Shown here: positions 15,101-22,867 of the stretch, one piece after another | Numbering within the stretch: the first letter of the stretch is position 1 | Layout of the letters: every line of letters starts with the position of its first letter | Assembly: GCA_002392835.1 (NCBI GenBank) | Contig: DGHX01000134.1 | Coordinates: forward strand, 16,002-43,112 | Length of the DNA: 27,111 bases | From: Prevotella sp. UBA3837 | GTDB lineage: Bacteria > Bacteroidota > Bacteroidia > Bacteroidales > Bacteroidaceae | Direction of reading: 5' to 3' | Translations under genes and position numbers: made by a program | Notes under the pieces: generated by a model | Databases searched by the model: none | Seen by the model: the letters and a program-made list of their open reading frames with translations, nothing else | What the model was told of the DNA's origin: nothing

Positions 15101-18100
15101 CAAGCTCGTTATGGGTTGTCAGACAACCATAATCCCTGAAGGTATTACGGTGATTGGCCAAAATGCCTTTGGGGGAAGGTGGGGAATGCGTGAGATCAAC
15201 TTCCCGGCCTCCCTAAAGACTATTGATGAGGGTGCATTTGCCTATTGTATATCTTTAAACAACATCAAGCTGCCATCAGGACTTGAGACCATCCAAGACG
15301 GCTATTTCGGTGTATTTGCCAATTGTGAGGGGTTGAAGGAAGTGATTGTGGAATGGGCTGAGCCTCTCAGCATACCTGCAAATACTTTTGAGGGCTGCGA
15401 TTTGGAAAACGCCACGCTCTACGTCCCCTACGGCACGAAGGCTGCCTACGAGGCTGCTGATGTCTGGAAGGATTTTGGAACGATTGTCGAGGTGCCGTTT
15501 GTCGGCACTATCTTCACCGCCGAGGTGAACGGCTTGCAGATGCAGTTCCGCGTGACGGATGCCGACGAGAAGAAGGTGGAGACCTACGGCACCTACGAAG
15601 AGGGGCCTGCCATCGACCCTGAGACGGAGGGCGAAGTGGTGATTCCTGCCGAGGTGAACGGCTTCACGGTCACGGGCATCGGCGGCTGGTCGTTCCGCAA
15701 CTGCCAGGGAATCACCAGCGTCAGCCTGCCCACGACGCTGACCTACATCGGCGAGTCGGCCTTCCGTACCTGCTACGGCCTGACAGAGGTGGTGATTCCT
15801 GAGGGCGTCACCACGATCGGCTCGCGCGCCTTCTATACAGGCAACCTGCATAAAGTCACGCTGCCCTCCACCCTGCAGGAGATTGGCGGCGACTACACCT
15901 TCACGCTTTCACAGGATTCCGACAATATCGTCATCGTCAACAATCCAGAGCCTATCGCCATCCCTGTTTCGGCCTTCCAATGGGAATCGATGAAGCGGTC
16001 GGTGCTCATGGTGCCCTTTGGCAGCCGCGAGGCCTATCAGGCTGCTGACTACTGGAAGGAGTTTGGGGAGATTGTGGAGATGGCTCCGGAGACGGAGCCA
16101 GCCGACATTGCCGAGGGCACCTACCTGCTGAAGAACGTGGAGACAGGCAAGTACCTCTATGCGGGTAATGCCTGGAATACCCACACCGTGCTCGACGACA
16201 TTGCCCTGCCTGTCACCATCGGCAAGCAGACCGACGGCAGCTATACATTCACCTTCCCCGTAGGCAGCTTCAACCAGAAGTTGCTCTTCAGAGCCGATGA
16301 GACTGATGTCTACGTCGACTACAACGACCAGGAAAATGGTTGCCCTTACTGGACCGTCACTACCTCCGACGGCGGCGAGAGCTACTTCATACAGTCGCTC
16401 ACCACTCATGAGCAGTATGGACAGGAGGCCTTGCCTGCCACTTATCTGGGCGCACCTTTATGGTCGCTGCTGTTTCAGGCGTGGGACGGTTGCCAGCAGG
16501 GAGCCAGCGTGGCCACCAATCCTGAGCCGATTGACGACAGCGACTTCGGCCTGGAAAGCAACTTTGGCCAGTGGCTGGTACCTTTCAGCACTGTTTACGG
16601 ACACTGGGCGGTGTACTACCTGTGGTACGCCGACCTGACGGGAGTACCGTCGATAACCATCGAGGGCACCCCGGGCCTAAAGCTGCGCATGCTGCTGAAC
16701 CGACAGGCACCTGAAGCCGGAGCCGAAGACCAGCATGGGGGAGAATTTGTGGAACTGAACGGCACACTCGACGAGAACGGACGTTGGACTGTCGACCTGA
16801 CAGGCTTCGAGTATGTGCACCTGAATGCTATCAAGACTGACGGGGGATCGCCCGAAGGACTGGTGAAATGCATCAAGGCAAGCATTCCCACCGCCGGGCT
16901 TCGCGATGTCAACGGCGACGCTGCCAGGTGCGATGCCGTCACCTGGACGCTGGAGACACTGCCTGCCACACGCTCCGAAGCACAAGTGGAGCGCCTGCAG
17001 CTGCTGATTGCCGAAGCCCAACAGCTTGTCATTGAAACCACTGAGGCTGAAGCCATGCTCAGCAGCAGCTCTGCCACCTATCTGGAGACAGCAGAGGCTA
17101 TCCGCAGCCTACAGCAGCAGGTCATCGATAGGCAAAACATGCCTAACAACCTGTACGTCGACGAGGCACCCTCTGTCCTTCGCGGCAGCAAGGCCGAGCT
17201 GAACATCAGCCTGAGGAATGCAGGCGCAGTAAGCAGTACGGACTTCTACCTACAGCTGCCCGCAGGCATGACGATTGTCAACAGTGCTGTCAGCATCGCT
17301 GCCGACCGCTCGGACAATCATCAGGTGAGCGCACTATTGAATGAGGAAGGTGGCTATTATCACATCGTCTGTCATTCGGGAAACAACAGTGTCTTCAAGG
17401 AGAACGACGGCCTACTGTTCAGCATGACGATAGCATGCGACGAGAGCGTTGCCGCCGGCAGCTATGAAGGGCAGATGAAGAATATCCTGATGTGGGATTC
17501 ATCTAAGGTGGAAAGCAGTCAGCCCGACTTTACGTTCAGCATCGAAGTGCCCGAACAGCAGCTGGGTGATGTCAACGCCGACAGCCGTATCAATGTGGGA
17601 GACATCATGGAGGTGGTCGACAACATCATGCGACGGCCCTCCGACAACTTCAACTTTGCCGCTGCTAACCTCTACTACGACAAGAAGATCAACGTCTTCG
17701 ACCTGGTGCGACTGATCAACCTCGTGCTGAGACAGCCCATGACGAGCAACACCCTGTCATTGGCTCGCAGGTTGAGCCGGATGATGAGTGGCGAGGCATC
17801 AGACGTGGTCAGCGGACTGACGATTGCCGACTTTGGCATCAACCCGGGCGAGCAGCAGGCGGTGGACATCGAGCTGTCGAATGCCGACCATCCTTACTCG
17901 CTGCTGGAGTTCGAGCTGACGCTGCCTGAGGGTGTCAGCCTTGCGAAGGGCCAGGACGGCAAATGGGCCGTAGCACCAAACAGCAGCCGCATTACCAGTG
18001 CTCATACCATTACTGTGGAGGAAATCGGACAGGGAAAGTATAAGTTCCTCGTCTATTCTACACAGAACACAGCCATCGAGGGCTCGTCGGGTGCCATCAT

Positions 18101-18422
18101 GACACTCATGCTCACCGCCGATGCCGATGCACCTGTAGGGTTGCAGCAAGGCAGCATCACCGGACAGGTGCTGGCCGAAGCTGATGAAGACGGCTACGAG
18201 CCGGCCGACGTGAGCTTCATCGTCAATGTGGGACTGCTCCGCGGTGATGCCAACGGCGACGGCCGGGTGAGCATTGCCGACGTGGTGGCTGTGGTGGACT
18301 ACGTCACTACCAACGGAAATCCCACGGGGCAGTTCGTCGCCAGTGCTGCCGATACCGACGGGGTCGAGGGCATCACCATCGCCGATGCTGTCGCCATCGT
18401 AAACATGATTATCGGAGAATAA
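12198..18422 (+). CDS. BspA-type LRR surface protein with cohesin-like and dockerin-like domains
   Basis: A 2074-residue secreted protein. The signal peptide is MKRTVLLCVLSLMTCVMAHA. Residues ~90-1295 hold many LRR_5/BspA-type repeats (LTSIGHHAFQNCSGL, VTTIGEYAFAWCKAL), interrupted by a recurring cassette: ATLYVPxGTKAAYAAADYWKEF closing one LRR block, then an EF-hand-like segment (WDTDGDGELSVSEAAAV) near residues 338, 681 and 851. Residues ~1300-1420 form an unidentified GTYLLKNVETGKYLYAG domain. Two cohesin-like beta-sandwiches (~1650-1788 and ~1871-2012) are each followed by a dockerin-like repeat pair (GDVNADSRINVGD at ~1790; GDANGDGRVSIADVV at ~2015, at the C-terminus). BspA relatives bind host proteins such as fibronectin; that function is inferred here. 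No T9SS sorting tail is obvious. GC content is low in the first third and high in the rest, suggesting a mosaic origin. It is monocistronic by context. Confidence 0.88.
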   Translation: MKRTVLLCVLSLMTCVMAHAYSFTVDGFYYQILSNNEVEVTFQHQYSSDVVPDVNYYTTSYDDEDRAHYYYFQSDYSGAITIPSTVTYNGTTYKVSRIGHCAFQNCEATSITIPNTITSAGDKVFRGYTGELIINCSIEGFTESDDEDIYGPFCFGNFQSVVLGSAVTTIPAYTFYSCSINTISLFNNISDIGDLAFYDCHINNVNVNISRNSEVSANSILHRLPASATWNYYINNSLVTSLYLGYGVYTIGNYAFYNGKNIVSVSLPASLTSIGHHAFQNCSGLIAVTMRGSTPIAITSDVFTNRANATLYVPVGAKDAYAAADYWKEFKKIEELISFSDSRVKALCVQNWDTDGDGELSVSEAAAVTNLGRVFQGNSDITSFNELQYFTGLTAIGSGAFSGCYNLSSVVIPENVTSIGSSAFKECRKLPGIVIPSSVVSINDHAFYDCSKLESVIIPSSVRYIGLSAFASGYNPKNIHISDLDAWCNTSFDDYWGSQWNLYINHDKVENLVIPNGITKIASHAFSNCNLTGLDIPNSMTTISEYAFQNCEKLTSVTIPNSVTTIGEYAFAWCKALPKVVIPNSVTTIGDYAFYSCNKLMNIHIGNSVTSIGQLAFTCGSGDGIIMAVEMETPVAGHFLPGARAYGTLYVPEGCKAAYVAANEWKEFGNIVELSATSPVIEFADPAAKAACVKYYDINGDGELSEDEAAGVAYFQEGIFRNNDDITSFNELRYFTGLKEIHSNEFFSCDNLSSITLPNGLKSLLCNAFDYTNLTSIDIPSSVTRLGNYFSNSIESITVHWTTPISLNWQITNNANATLYVPYGTKAAYAAADYWKKFKTIIEMAPPSPAIEFADASVKAICVQHWDTNGDGELSEAEAAAVTDLGEVFKENRDITSFDELEYFTGLTDLGSAFETCTGLRSIVIPVNVVTLDAVGNLASLESIRVVEGNTKYDSRNNCNAVIETETNKLVMGCQTTIIPEGITVIGQNAFGGRWGMREINFPASLKTIDEGAFAYCISLNNIKLPSGLETIQDGYFGVFANCEGLKEVIVEWAEPLSIPANTFEGCDLENATLYVPYGTKAAYEAADVWKDFGTIVEVPFVGTIFTAEVNGLQMQFRVTDADEKKVETYGTYEEGPAIDPETEGEVVIPAEVNGFTVTGIGGWSFRNCQGITSVSLPTTLTYIGESAFRTCYGLTEVVIPEGVTTIGSRAFYTGNLHKVTLPSTLQEIGGDYTFTLSQDSDNIVIVNNPEPIAIPVSAFQWESMKRSVLMVPFGSREAYQAADYWKEFGEIVEMAPETEPADIAEGTYLLKNVETGKYLYAGNAWNTHTVLDDIALPVTIGKQTDGSYTFTFPVGSFNQKLLFRADETDVYVDYNDQENGCPYWTVTTSDGGESYFIQSLTTHEQYGQEALPATYLGAPLWSLLFQAWDGCQQGASVATNPEPIDDSDFGLESNFGQWLVPFSTVYGHWAVYYLWYADLTGVPSITIEGTPGLKLRMLLNRQAPEAGAEDQHGGEFVELNGTLDENGRWTVDLTGFEYVHLNAIKTDGGSPEGLVKCIKASIPTAGLRDVNGDAARCDAVTWTLETLPATRSEAQVERLQLLIAEAQQLVIETTEAEAMLSSSSATYLETAEAIRSLQQQVIDRQNMPNNLYVDEAPSVLRGSKAELNISLRNAGAVSSTDFYLQLPAGMTIVNSAVSIAADRSDNHQVSALLNEEGGYYHIVCHSGNNSVFKENDGLLFSMTIACDESVAAGSYEGQMKNILMWDSSKVESSQPDFTFSIEVPEQQLGDVNADSRINVGDIMEVVDNIMRRPSDNFNFAAANLYYDKKINVFDLVRLINLVLRQPMTSNTLSLARRLSRMMSGEASDVVSGLTIADFGINPGEQQAVDIELSNADHPYSLLEFELTLPEGVSLAKGQDGKWAVAPNSSRITSAHTITVEEIGQGKYKFLVYSTQNTAIEGSSGAIMTLMLTADADAPVGLQQGSITGQVLAEADEDGYEPADVSFIVNVGLLRGDANGDGRVSIADVVAVVDYVTTNGNPTGQFVASAADTDGVEGITIADAVAIVNMIIGE

Positions 18423-18496
18423 GCTAAAGGTATGAGTATGAAGAAGAAGTGAAACTTGTTAGCAGCTGATTTCTATACTGGGATTTTTCTCGTTAG

Positions 18497-18590
18497 AGGG
18501 TGACACGGGTGACATATTGTGTGTATTATGCTTATTTATAGCGGCTTATACCCCGTGTCACCCTCCGCTTAGGGTGACACAGGGTGACAC
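18497..18590. repeat. GGGTGACAC repeats with competing stems
   Basis: AGGGTGACACGGG (18497-18509) is perfectly complementary to CCCGTGTCACCCT (18552-18564), which also pairs with AGGGTGACAC (18571-18580) across a 6-nt loop. A further AGGGTGACAC follows at 18581-18590. The stems are mutually exclusive. The surrounding gap 18423-18747 has no gene; the downstream short stem may serve as terminator for the LRR gene, although no T-tract follows. Confidence 0.75.
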
Positions 18591-18693
18591 GCGAGAGCGT
18601 ACCTGAAGGCCTCCCGAAATGTTGTGCTGGCAAGAATAGTCATCACTATGTATGTTAAAAATGTATAAGGTTCACCGCTCGTCGGACAAATCA

Positions 18694-18725
18694 TTTGTGC
18701 GTATGTCATTTTTTGACTATATTTG
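18694..18725 (+). promoter_or_regulatory. Bacteroidetes-type promoter
   Basis: TTTG (18694-18697), 20-nt spacer, TATATTTG (18718-18725), ending 22 nt before the ATG at 18748. Confidence 0.85.
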
Positions 18726-18747
18726 CAATCGCAAAAAGTAGTATCAG

Positions 18748-19719
18748 ATGGATAAGTACATAAGATTTGACTGGGCGGCGAAACGCATGTTGCGCGACAA
18801 GGCCAACTTTGCTGTGCTGGAAGGGCTGATGACGGTGCTGTTCGACGAGAAGGTGACCATCGTAGAGCTGCTTGAGAGCGAAGGCAATCAGGAAGCTGAG
18901 AACGACAAGTTCAACCGCGTCGACATCAAAGCCAGGAACTCAAAGGGCGAGATTATCCTGGTGGAGATTCAGCAGACGCGTGAGCTCTACTATCTGCAGC
19001 GCATTCTCTACGGCGTTGCCAAGACCATCACGGAGCATATGAGACTGGGCGACAAGTACGACCAGGTGAAGAAGGTGTACTCGATCAGCATTGTCTACTT
19101 CGACCTAGGCAAGGGTGCCGACTACCTCTATCATGGTCAGAACCAGCTCATAGGTGTCCATACCAAGGACCAGCTCGTCATCAACACGCGCGACAGGGAT
19201 GCCATTCGCATGGTGGCCCCCTCGGACATCTTCCCCGAATACTATATTATCCGTGTGAATGAGTTCAACAAGGTAGCCACGACACCGCTGGAGGAATGGC
19301 TCGAATACCTGAAGGATGGCAATATTCGCGACAATACAACTACTCCTGGCCTGGCCGAGGCTAAGGAGAGACTGCTCTATCTGCAGATGAGTGATGCCGA
19401 ACGCCATGCCTACGACCGTCATATGGACAATATCATGGTGGAAAACGACATCCTCGAGACTAAGGTTATCGAGGGCCTGGAACAGGGTCGTAAGGAAGGA
19501 CGCAAGATAGGCCTCGAGGAAGGCCGCGAGGAAGGCCGCGCGGAAGGCCGCGAGGAAGGCCGCAAGGAAGGCCTCGAGGAAGGCCGCGAGGAAGGTCGCG
19601 AGGAAGGTCGCGAGGAAGCAATCGTAGCCATAGCACGCAAGTTGAAACAGCGTGGAGCATCTGTTGCTGAAATAGCTGAATTGACAGGGCTTTCAGAAGA
19701 GAAGTTCGACATACTTTGA
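18748..19719 (+). CDS. Rpn-family PD-(D/E)XK nuclease (transposase-like)
   Basis: A 323-residue protein of the Rpn / 'PD-(D/E)XK nuclease family transposase' group, related to the E. coli recombination-promoting nucleases RpnA-E. The N-terminus MDKYIRFDWAAKRMLRDKAN is family-typical. The nuclease signature is NRVDIKARNSKGEIILVEIQQ, residues about 57-77, with Asp and Glu-x-Gln in the expected places. The middle (YYLQRILYGVAKTITEHM) matches the family. Residues ~247-290 are a 4-residue repeat (EGRE/EGRK/EGLE/EGRA) encoded by a 12-bp repeat, a known feature of this family and likely a charged coil. The last ~30 residues (KQRGASVAEIAELTGLSEEKF) form the usual small helical end. It appears intact and has its own promoter. 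DNA cleavage is inferred from the family. No terminal inverted repeats were found around it. Confidence 0.9.
   Translation: MDKYIRFDWAAKRMLRDKANFAVLEGLMTVLFDEKVTIVELLESEGNQEAENDKFNRVDIKARNSKGEIILVEIQQTRELYYLQRILYGVAKTITEHMRLGDKYDQVKKVYSISIVYFDLGKGADYLYHGQNQLIGVHTKDQLVINTRDRDAIRMVAPSDIFPEYYIIRVNEFNKVATTPLEEWLEYLKDGNIRDNTTTPGLAEAKERLLYLQMSDAERHAYDRHMDNIMVENDILETKVIEGLEQGRKEGRKIGLEEGREEGRAEGREEGRKEGLEEGREEGREEGREEAIVAIARKLKQRGASVAEIAELTGLSEEKFDIL
19487..19617 (+). repeat. 12-bp tandem repeat encoding Gly-Arg-Glu-Glu units
   Basis: About eleven copies of a 12-bp unit near GAAGGCCGCGAG run through the 3' part of the Rpn-family gene. The copies are similar enough for slippage or recombination to change their number in multiples of four codons without breaking the frame. 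Confidence 0.85.
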
Positions 19720-19740
19720 TAAGCTTTCGTCGGGCTTTTT
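19704..19740 (+). terminator. Possible intrinsic terminator
   Basis: GTTCGAC (19704-19710) can pair with GTCGGGC (19729-19735) using two G-U pairs, followed by TTTTT (19736-19740). The stem begins inside the last codons of the Rpn gene. It is moderately weak. Confidence 0.4.
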
Positions 19741-19784
19741 CTGTTCCAGTTAACATTGATTTAAAGAAAAAGCATCGGCATTTC

Positions 19785-19815
19785 TTTGCCGTTTGCTTTT
19801 TTCTTTGTAATTTTG
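19785..19815 (+). promoter_or_regulatory. Bacteroidetes-type promoter
   Basis: TTTG (19785-19788), 19-nt spacer, TAATTTTG (19808-19815). The -7 box ends 8 nt before the ATG at 19824, the same short distance as at speA. Confidence 0.8.
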
Positions 19816-19823
19816 CAGCGGCT

Positions 19824-20900
19824 ATGGAAAAGGAACGCCAGCAACAGATACAGGAGCTTTGCAAGGCCATGGAGAAAGCTGTAGGCAGGAGGATGCGCGT
19901 CAGAGGCGACTACGACTTCCTGTCGGGGCAGATATTCGCAAAGACCCACCAGCACATCAGCCCCACCACGCTGAAGCGCCTGTGGGGGTACCTGTCCAGC
20001 GACGCCAAGCCGAGGCAGTCGACCCTTGACCTGCTGGCGGAGTTCCTGGGCCATGACGGCTGGGACGCCTACGTGGCGAGCCTGTCTGCACAGACCGAAA
20101 AGGCCGAGACTGCAGGCCCCCACGACAGCCCTGAGGACTCAGAGAACTCAGATGGCTACGAGGATTCCGGGGACTCCGATAACTCCGAGACTTCAGAAGG
20201 CTCCGAAGCTCCCGAGGATTCAGAAGGCTCCGAGGCTCCCGAGGATTCAGACAGCTTCGGCGCTCCCGAGGATTTAGAGTCCCCCGACAGGTCCTCTGCC
20301 CCTGTGGCCAGCGCGTCGCCCGCCCCCTGGAAGCGCTACCTGTGGTTGGCCGTGGCTGCCGCCGTGGTGGCCGTGGTGGCGGTGCTGCTGCTCGGCAGGA
20401 GCGGCGGCGGAGCCACGGTGCCGTCGCAAGAGGACGACGGCAGCCCCCTCGTCATCCGCCTGGGACAGACCTTCGCCACCGAGCACGACTACCTGAAGCT
20501 CTTCGGCATACATGCCGAGGACACGCTGTGGGGCCAGCGCCTGCCCCACCATCCCTACGTCTCGCTCTGGGGACCCCAGTACCATCACCCCAACTGGCAT
20601 AACGACGGCGACTCCGCACGCCTGCTGCCCACCATCACAGAGCGGTGGGAGTCGCTAAACGGCGAGGCTGACAGCGCCCTCGTTACCATGCGCAACAACG
20701 ACCGCTTCATAGCCTACCGCGACCTGAACGAGCTGCGCCTCACTTTCATGCGCGGACTGGCCGGGGGCGACAGCCTGATGTTCATAGGCGTATACCGCCT
20801 GGACCTCAAACACTCTGATTACCATCATCTCACCTGGCAGCGAGTGGCCGACCGAGTGGACCTGAGCCACCTCGACTACCTGGAAGAACTAAGAAACTGA
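19824..20900 (+). CDS. Single-pass membrane protein with HTH-like N-terminus
   Basis: A 358-residue protein not assigned to a named family. Residues ~1-90 (MEKERQQQIQELCKAMEK, then TLKRLWGYLSSDAKPRQSTL, then LLAEFLGHDGWDAY) look like a helical, Xre-like helix-turn-helix domain; similar N-termini occur in other Bacteroidetes proteins. Residues ~95-160 are a Ser/Asp/Glu/Pro linker built on a 9-bp repeat (EGSEAPEDS). One hydrophobic segment (LWLAVAAAVVAVVAVLLLG, ~173-191) should span the inner membrane. The remaining ~165 residues would be periplasmic and contain LPHHPYVSLWGPQYHHPNWH, of unknown function. The start at 19824 is chosen over 19716 because the promoter lies at 19785-19815. The stop is one nucleotide from the next ATG, so it is translationally coupled to the S41 protease. 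A membrane-bound regulator is a reasonable inference, unproven. Confidence 0.75.
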   Translation: MEKERQQQIQELCKAMEKAVGRRMRVRGDYDFLSGQIFAKTHQHISPTTLKRLWGYLSSDAKPRQSTLDLLAEFLGHDGWDAYVASLSAQTEKAETAGPHDSPEDSENSDGYEDSGDSDNSETSEGSEAPEDSEGSEAPEDSDSFGAPEDLESPDRSSAPVASASPAPWKRYLWLAVAAAVVAVVAVLLLGRSGGGATVPSQEDDGSPLVIRLGQTFATEHDYLKLFGIHAEDTLWGQRLPHHPYVSLWGPQYHHPNWHNDGDSARLLPTITERWESLNGEADSALVTMRNNDRFIAYRDLNELRLTFMRGLAGGDSLMFIGVYRLDLKHSDYHHLTWQRVADRVDLSHLDYLEELRN

Positions 20901-20901
20901 T

Positions 20902-22593
20902 ATGACTAAACCCCAAGCAAAGACTGACCGGCGGGCGGCAGTGGCACTGCTCTCGCTGCTCATCGCACTGCTGGCGCCGGCCCCCGTGGCGGCGCAGACC
21001 AACCACAACCTGGAGGTGGGCAAGAACCTGGAGATTCTGAACGCCCTCTACAGCCAGCTCGACCTGTTCTACGTGGACACGCTGAACCCCGCGCAGACCA
21101 TGACCGCCGGCATCAAGGGCATGCTGCGCTCCCTGGACCCCTACACTGAGTACTACCCCGAGGAGGACAGCAAGCAGCTCGAGATGATGCTCACCGGCAA
21201 GTACGCCGGCATAGGCGCACTGGTGAAGTACCACACCAGGCTGAAGCGCGTCGTCATAGACGAGCCCTACGAGGGCATGCCTGCCGCCGAGGCCGGACTG
21301 AAGAAGGGCGACATCATACTGAGCATCGACGACTCGGTGATGACCGACAAGACGGTCAGCTACGTCAGCAGCCACCTGCGCGGCGACCCAGGCACCACCT
21401 TCGAGCTGCGCGTCAAGCGGCCCTCTACGGGCAAGAACATGACCTTCCGCATCACCCGCCGCAACATCAAGCTGCCCGAGATGCCATACTACGGCATGCG
21501 CCCTGACTCGATAGGCTACATCAACCTGTCGCAGTTCACCGAGGACTGCTCCAAGGAGGTGCGCCGCGCCTTCGTGGAGCTGCGCCAGCGGGGGGCTCGC
21601 GGCCTGGTCTTCGACCTGCGCAGCAACGGCGGCGGCAGCGAGATGGAGGCCGTGAACACCGTCAACATCTGGGTGCCGCAGGAGCAGACCGTGGTGGAGA
21701 ACCGCGGCAAGGTGCCGCAGGCCAACCGCATATACAAGACGCGCCTGGAGCCCGTCGACACCGTCATGCCCATCGTGGTCCTCGTCAACGACGAGACGGC
21801 ATCGGCCAGCGAGATCACCAGTGGGGCACTGCAGGACCTCGACCGCGCCGTCATCCTCGGCACGCGCACCTACGGCAAGGGGCTGGTGCAGGTGCCGCTG
21901 GACCTGCCCTACCACGCCAGCGTGAAGATTACCACCTCGAAATACTACATACCCTCGGGGCGCTGCATACAGGCCATCGACTACAACCGCAAGACGGGCG
22001 CCGCCTACACCGAGCGCACACCCGACTCGCTGACCCATGTCTTCTACACCCGCGGCGGACGGCCCGTGCGCGACGGCGGTGGCATCAAACCCGACGTGGA
22101 GCTGAAGAACGACACCATGCCCAACATTGCCTACTACCTCTCGGTGGGAGGTCTCGACAGCACGGAGGTGATGTTCGACTATGTGGTCGACTACATCAGC
22201 CGCCACGAGCAGATAGCTCCCGCCGCACAGTTCCACCTCACCGACCAGGACTGGCAGGAGTTCCGCCAGCGCGTCATCAGCAGCGGCTTCACCTACGACG
22301 ACCTCAGCCGTAAGCAGTTCGACGAGCTGGTGAAGACGGCGAAGTTCGAGGGGTACTATGATGAGGCCCGCGATGCCTTCGACGCCCTTGCCGCACGCCT
22401 GCACCACGACCTGGGGCAGGAGTTGGACCGCCACCGCGAGACCATTCAGCAGATGCTCGAGATGGACATCATCGGAGCCTACCACTACCAGTGGGGTACC
22501 ATGGAGGCCGGCCTCAACTACGACAAGCAGCTCCTCGAGGCAGAGCGGCTGCTGAAGTCCCCGGAAGAATACAAGAGAATACTGCAGCCGTAG
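20902..22593 (+). CDS. S41 family C-terminal processing peptidase
   Basis: A 563-residue periplasmic serine protease of the Ctp/Tsp family, which trims or degrades substrates from exposed C-termini. The signal sequence (AAVALLSLLIALLAPAPVAA) is at the N-terminus. The PDZ domain (GIGALVKYH to FRITRRN) covers ~107-190. The S41 core has GYINLSQFTEDC and GLVFDLRSNGGGS. The catalytic pair is S301 in NDETASASE and K326 in TYGKGLVQ, 25 residues apart as in the family. The C-terminal ~170 residues (from about VELKND) form the extra domain usual in Bacteroidetes homologues. It directly follows the HTH-like membrane protein (1-nt gap) and probably shares its promoter at 19785-19815. It converges on the zinc-ribbon gene with a 4-bp gap. 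Whether it cleaves the upstream membrane protein is unknown. Confidence 0.93.
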   Translation: MTKPQAKTDRRAAVALLSLLIALLAPAPVAAQTNHNLEVGKNLEILNALYSQLDLFYVDTLNPAQTMTAGIKGMLRSLDPYTEYYPEEDSKQLEMMLTGKYAGIGALVKYHTRLKRVVIDEPYEGMPAAEAGLKKGDIILSIDDSVMTDKTVSYVSSHLRGDPGTTFELRVKRPSTGKNMTFRITRRNIKLPEMPYYGMRPDSIGYINLSQFTEDCSKEVRRAFVELRQRGARGLVFDLRSNGGGSEMEAVNTVNIWVPQEQTVVENRGKVPQANRIYKTRLEPVDTVMPIVVLVNDETASASEITSGALQDLDRAVILGTRTYGKGLVQVPLDLPYHASVKITTSKYYIPSGRCIQAIDYNRKTGAAYTERTPDSLTHVFYTRGGRPVRDGGGIKPDVELKNDTMPNIAYYLSVGGLDSTEVMFDYVVDYISRHEQIAPAAQFHLTDQDWQEFRQRVISSGFTYDDLSRKQFDELVKTAKFEGYYDEARDAFDALAARLHHDLGQELDRHRETIQQMLEMDIIGAYHYQWGTMEAGLNYDKQLLEAERLLKSPEEYKRILQP

Positions 22594-22597
22594 CCCT

Positions 22598-22813
22598 TCA
22601 GTCTATCCAACTGGTGTAATACGTGTCGCCGCAGCCGTCGGCATACAGCTGGCGCAGTTCCTCCTCGGAGTAGTGCTGTCTCAGGCACTCCTCCGAGCAG
22701 TAGTGCTCGCTGCCGCCATCTACACAATATCCCCAGCACATGGGGTGCCCGCAATGTGAGCAGACGCGTACATGCTCGAGGCAGAAGTGCTGCTCCAGCT
22801 CTTGGGGCGTCAC
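22598..22813 (-). CDS. Small cysteine-rich zinc-ribbon-like protein
   Basis: A 71-residue protein with C18-x2-C21, C26, C30, C39-x3-C43 and C61 (VCSHCGHPMCWGYCVD, YCSEECLRQHY), fitting a zinc-binding fold. Homologous small proteins with the pattern CxxCGxPMxxGY...YCSxECL and an acidic C-terminus ending in a W-rich motif are common in bacteria; the function is unknown. The start is GTG at 22813, because the only nearby ATG is out of frame. No consensus promoter is visible upstream; the sequence beyond ~22865 turns AT-rich and belongs to an McrC remnant, so the original control region may have been replaced. It converges with the S41 protease gene. Confidence 0.7.
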   Translation of the reverse strand: MTPQELEQHFCLEHVRVCSHCGHPMCWGYCVDGGSEHYCSEECLRQHYSEEELRQLYADGCGDTYYTSWID

Positions 22814-22867
22814 ATGCCTTATCAGCCATTCAGTCCGTGCTGCCCTCCCCCGAAGGTTCGTGTTGCC

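Noticed and set aside
18748..19719. Complete insertion sequence around the Rpn-family gene
   Set aside because: No terminal inverted repeats or target duplications could be found, and members of this family are usually not bounded by IS ends.
20830..22485. 551-codon open frame on the minus strand opposite the S41 protease
   Set aside because: The protease on the plus strand has signal, PDZ and catalytic residues; the antisense product is low-complexity VVHHG-type sequence typical of a shadow.
22518..22829. 103-codon minus-strand frame overlapping the zinc-ribbon gene
   Set aside because: The other frame (22598-22813) has a clear cysteine pattern; this one does not and overlaps the protease 3' end.
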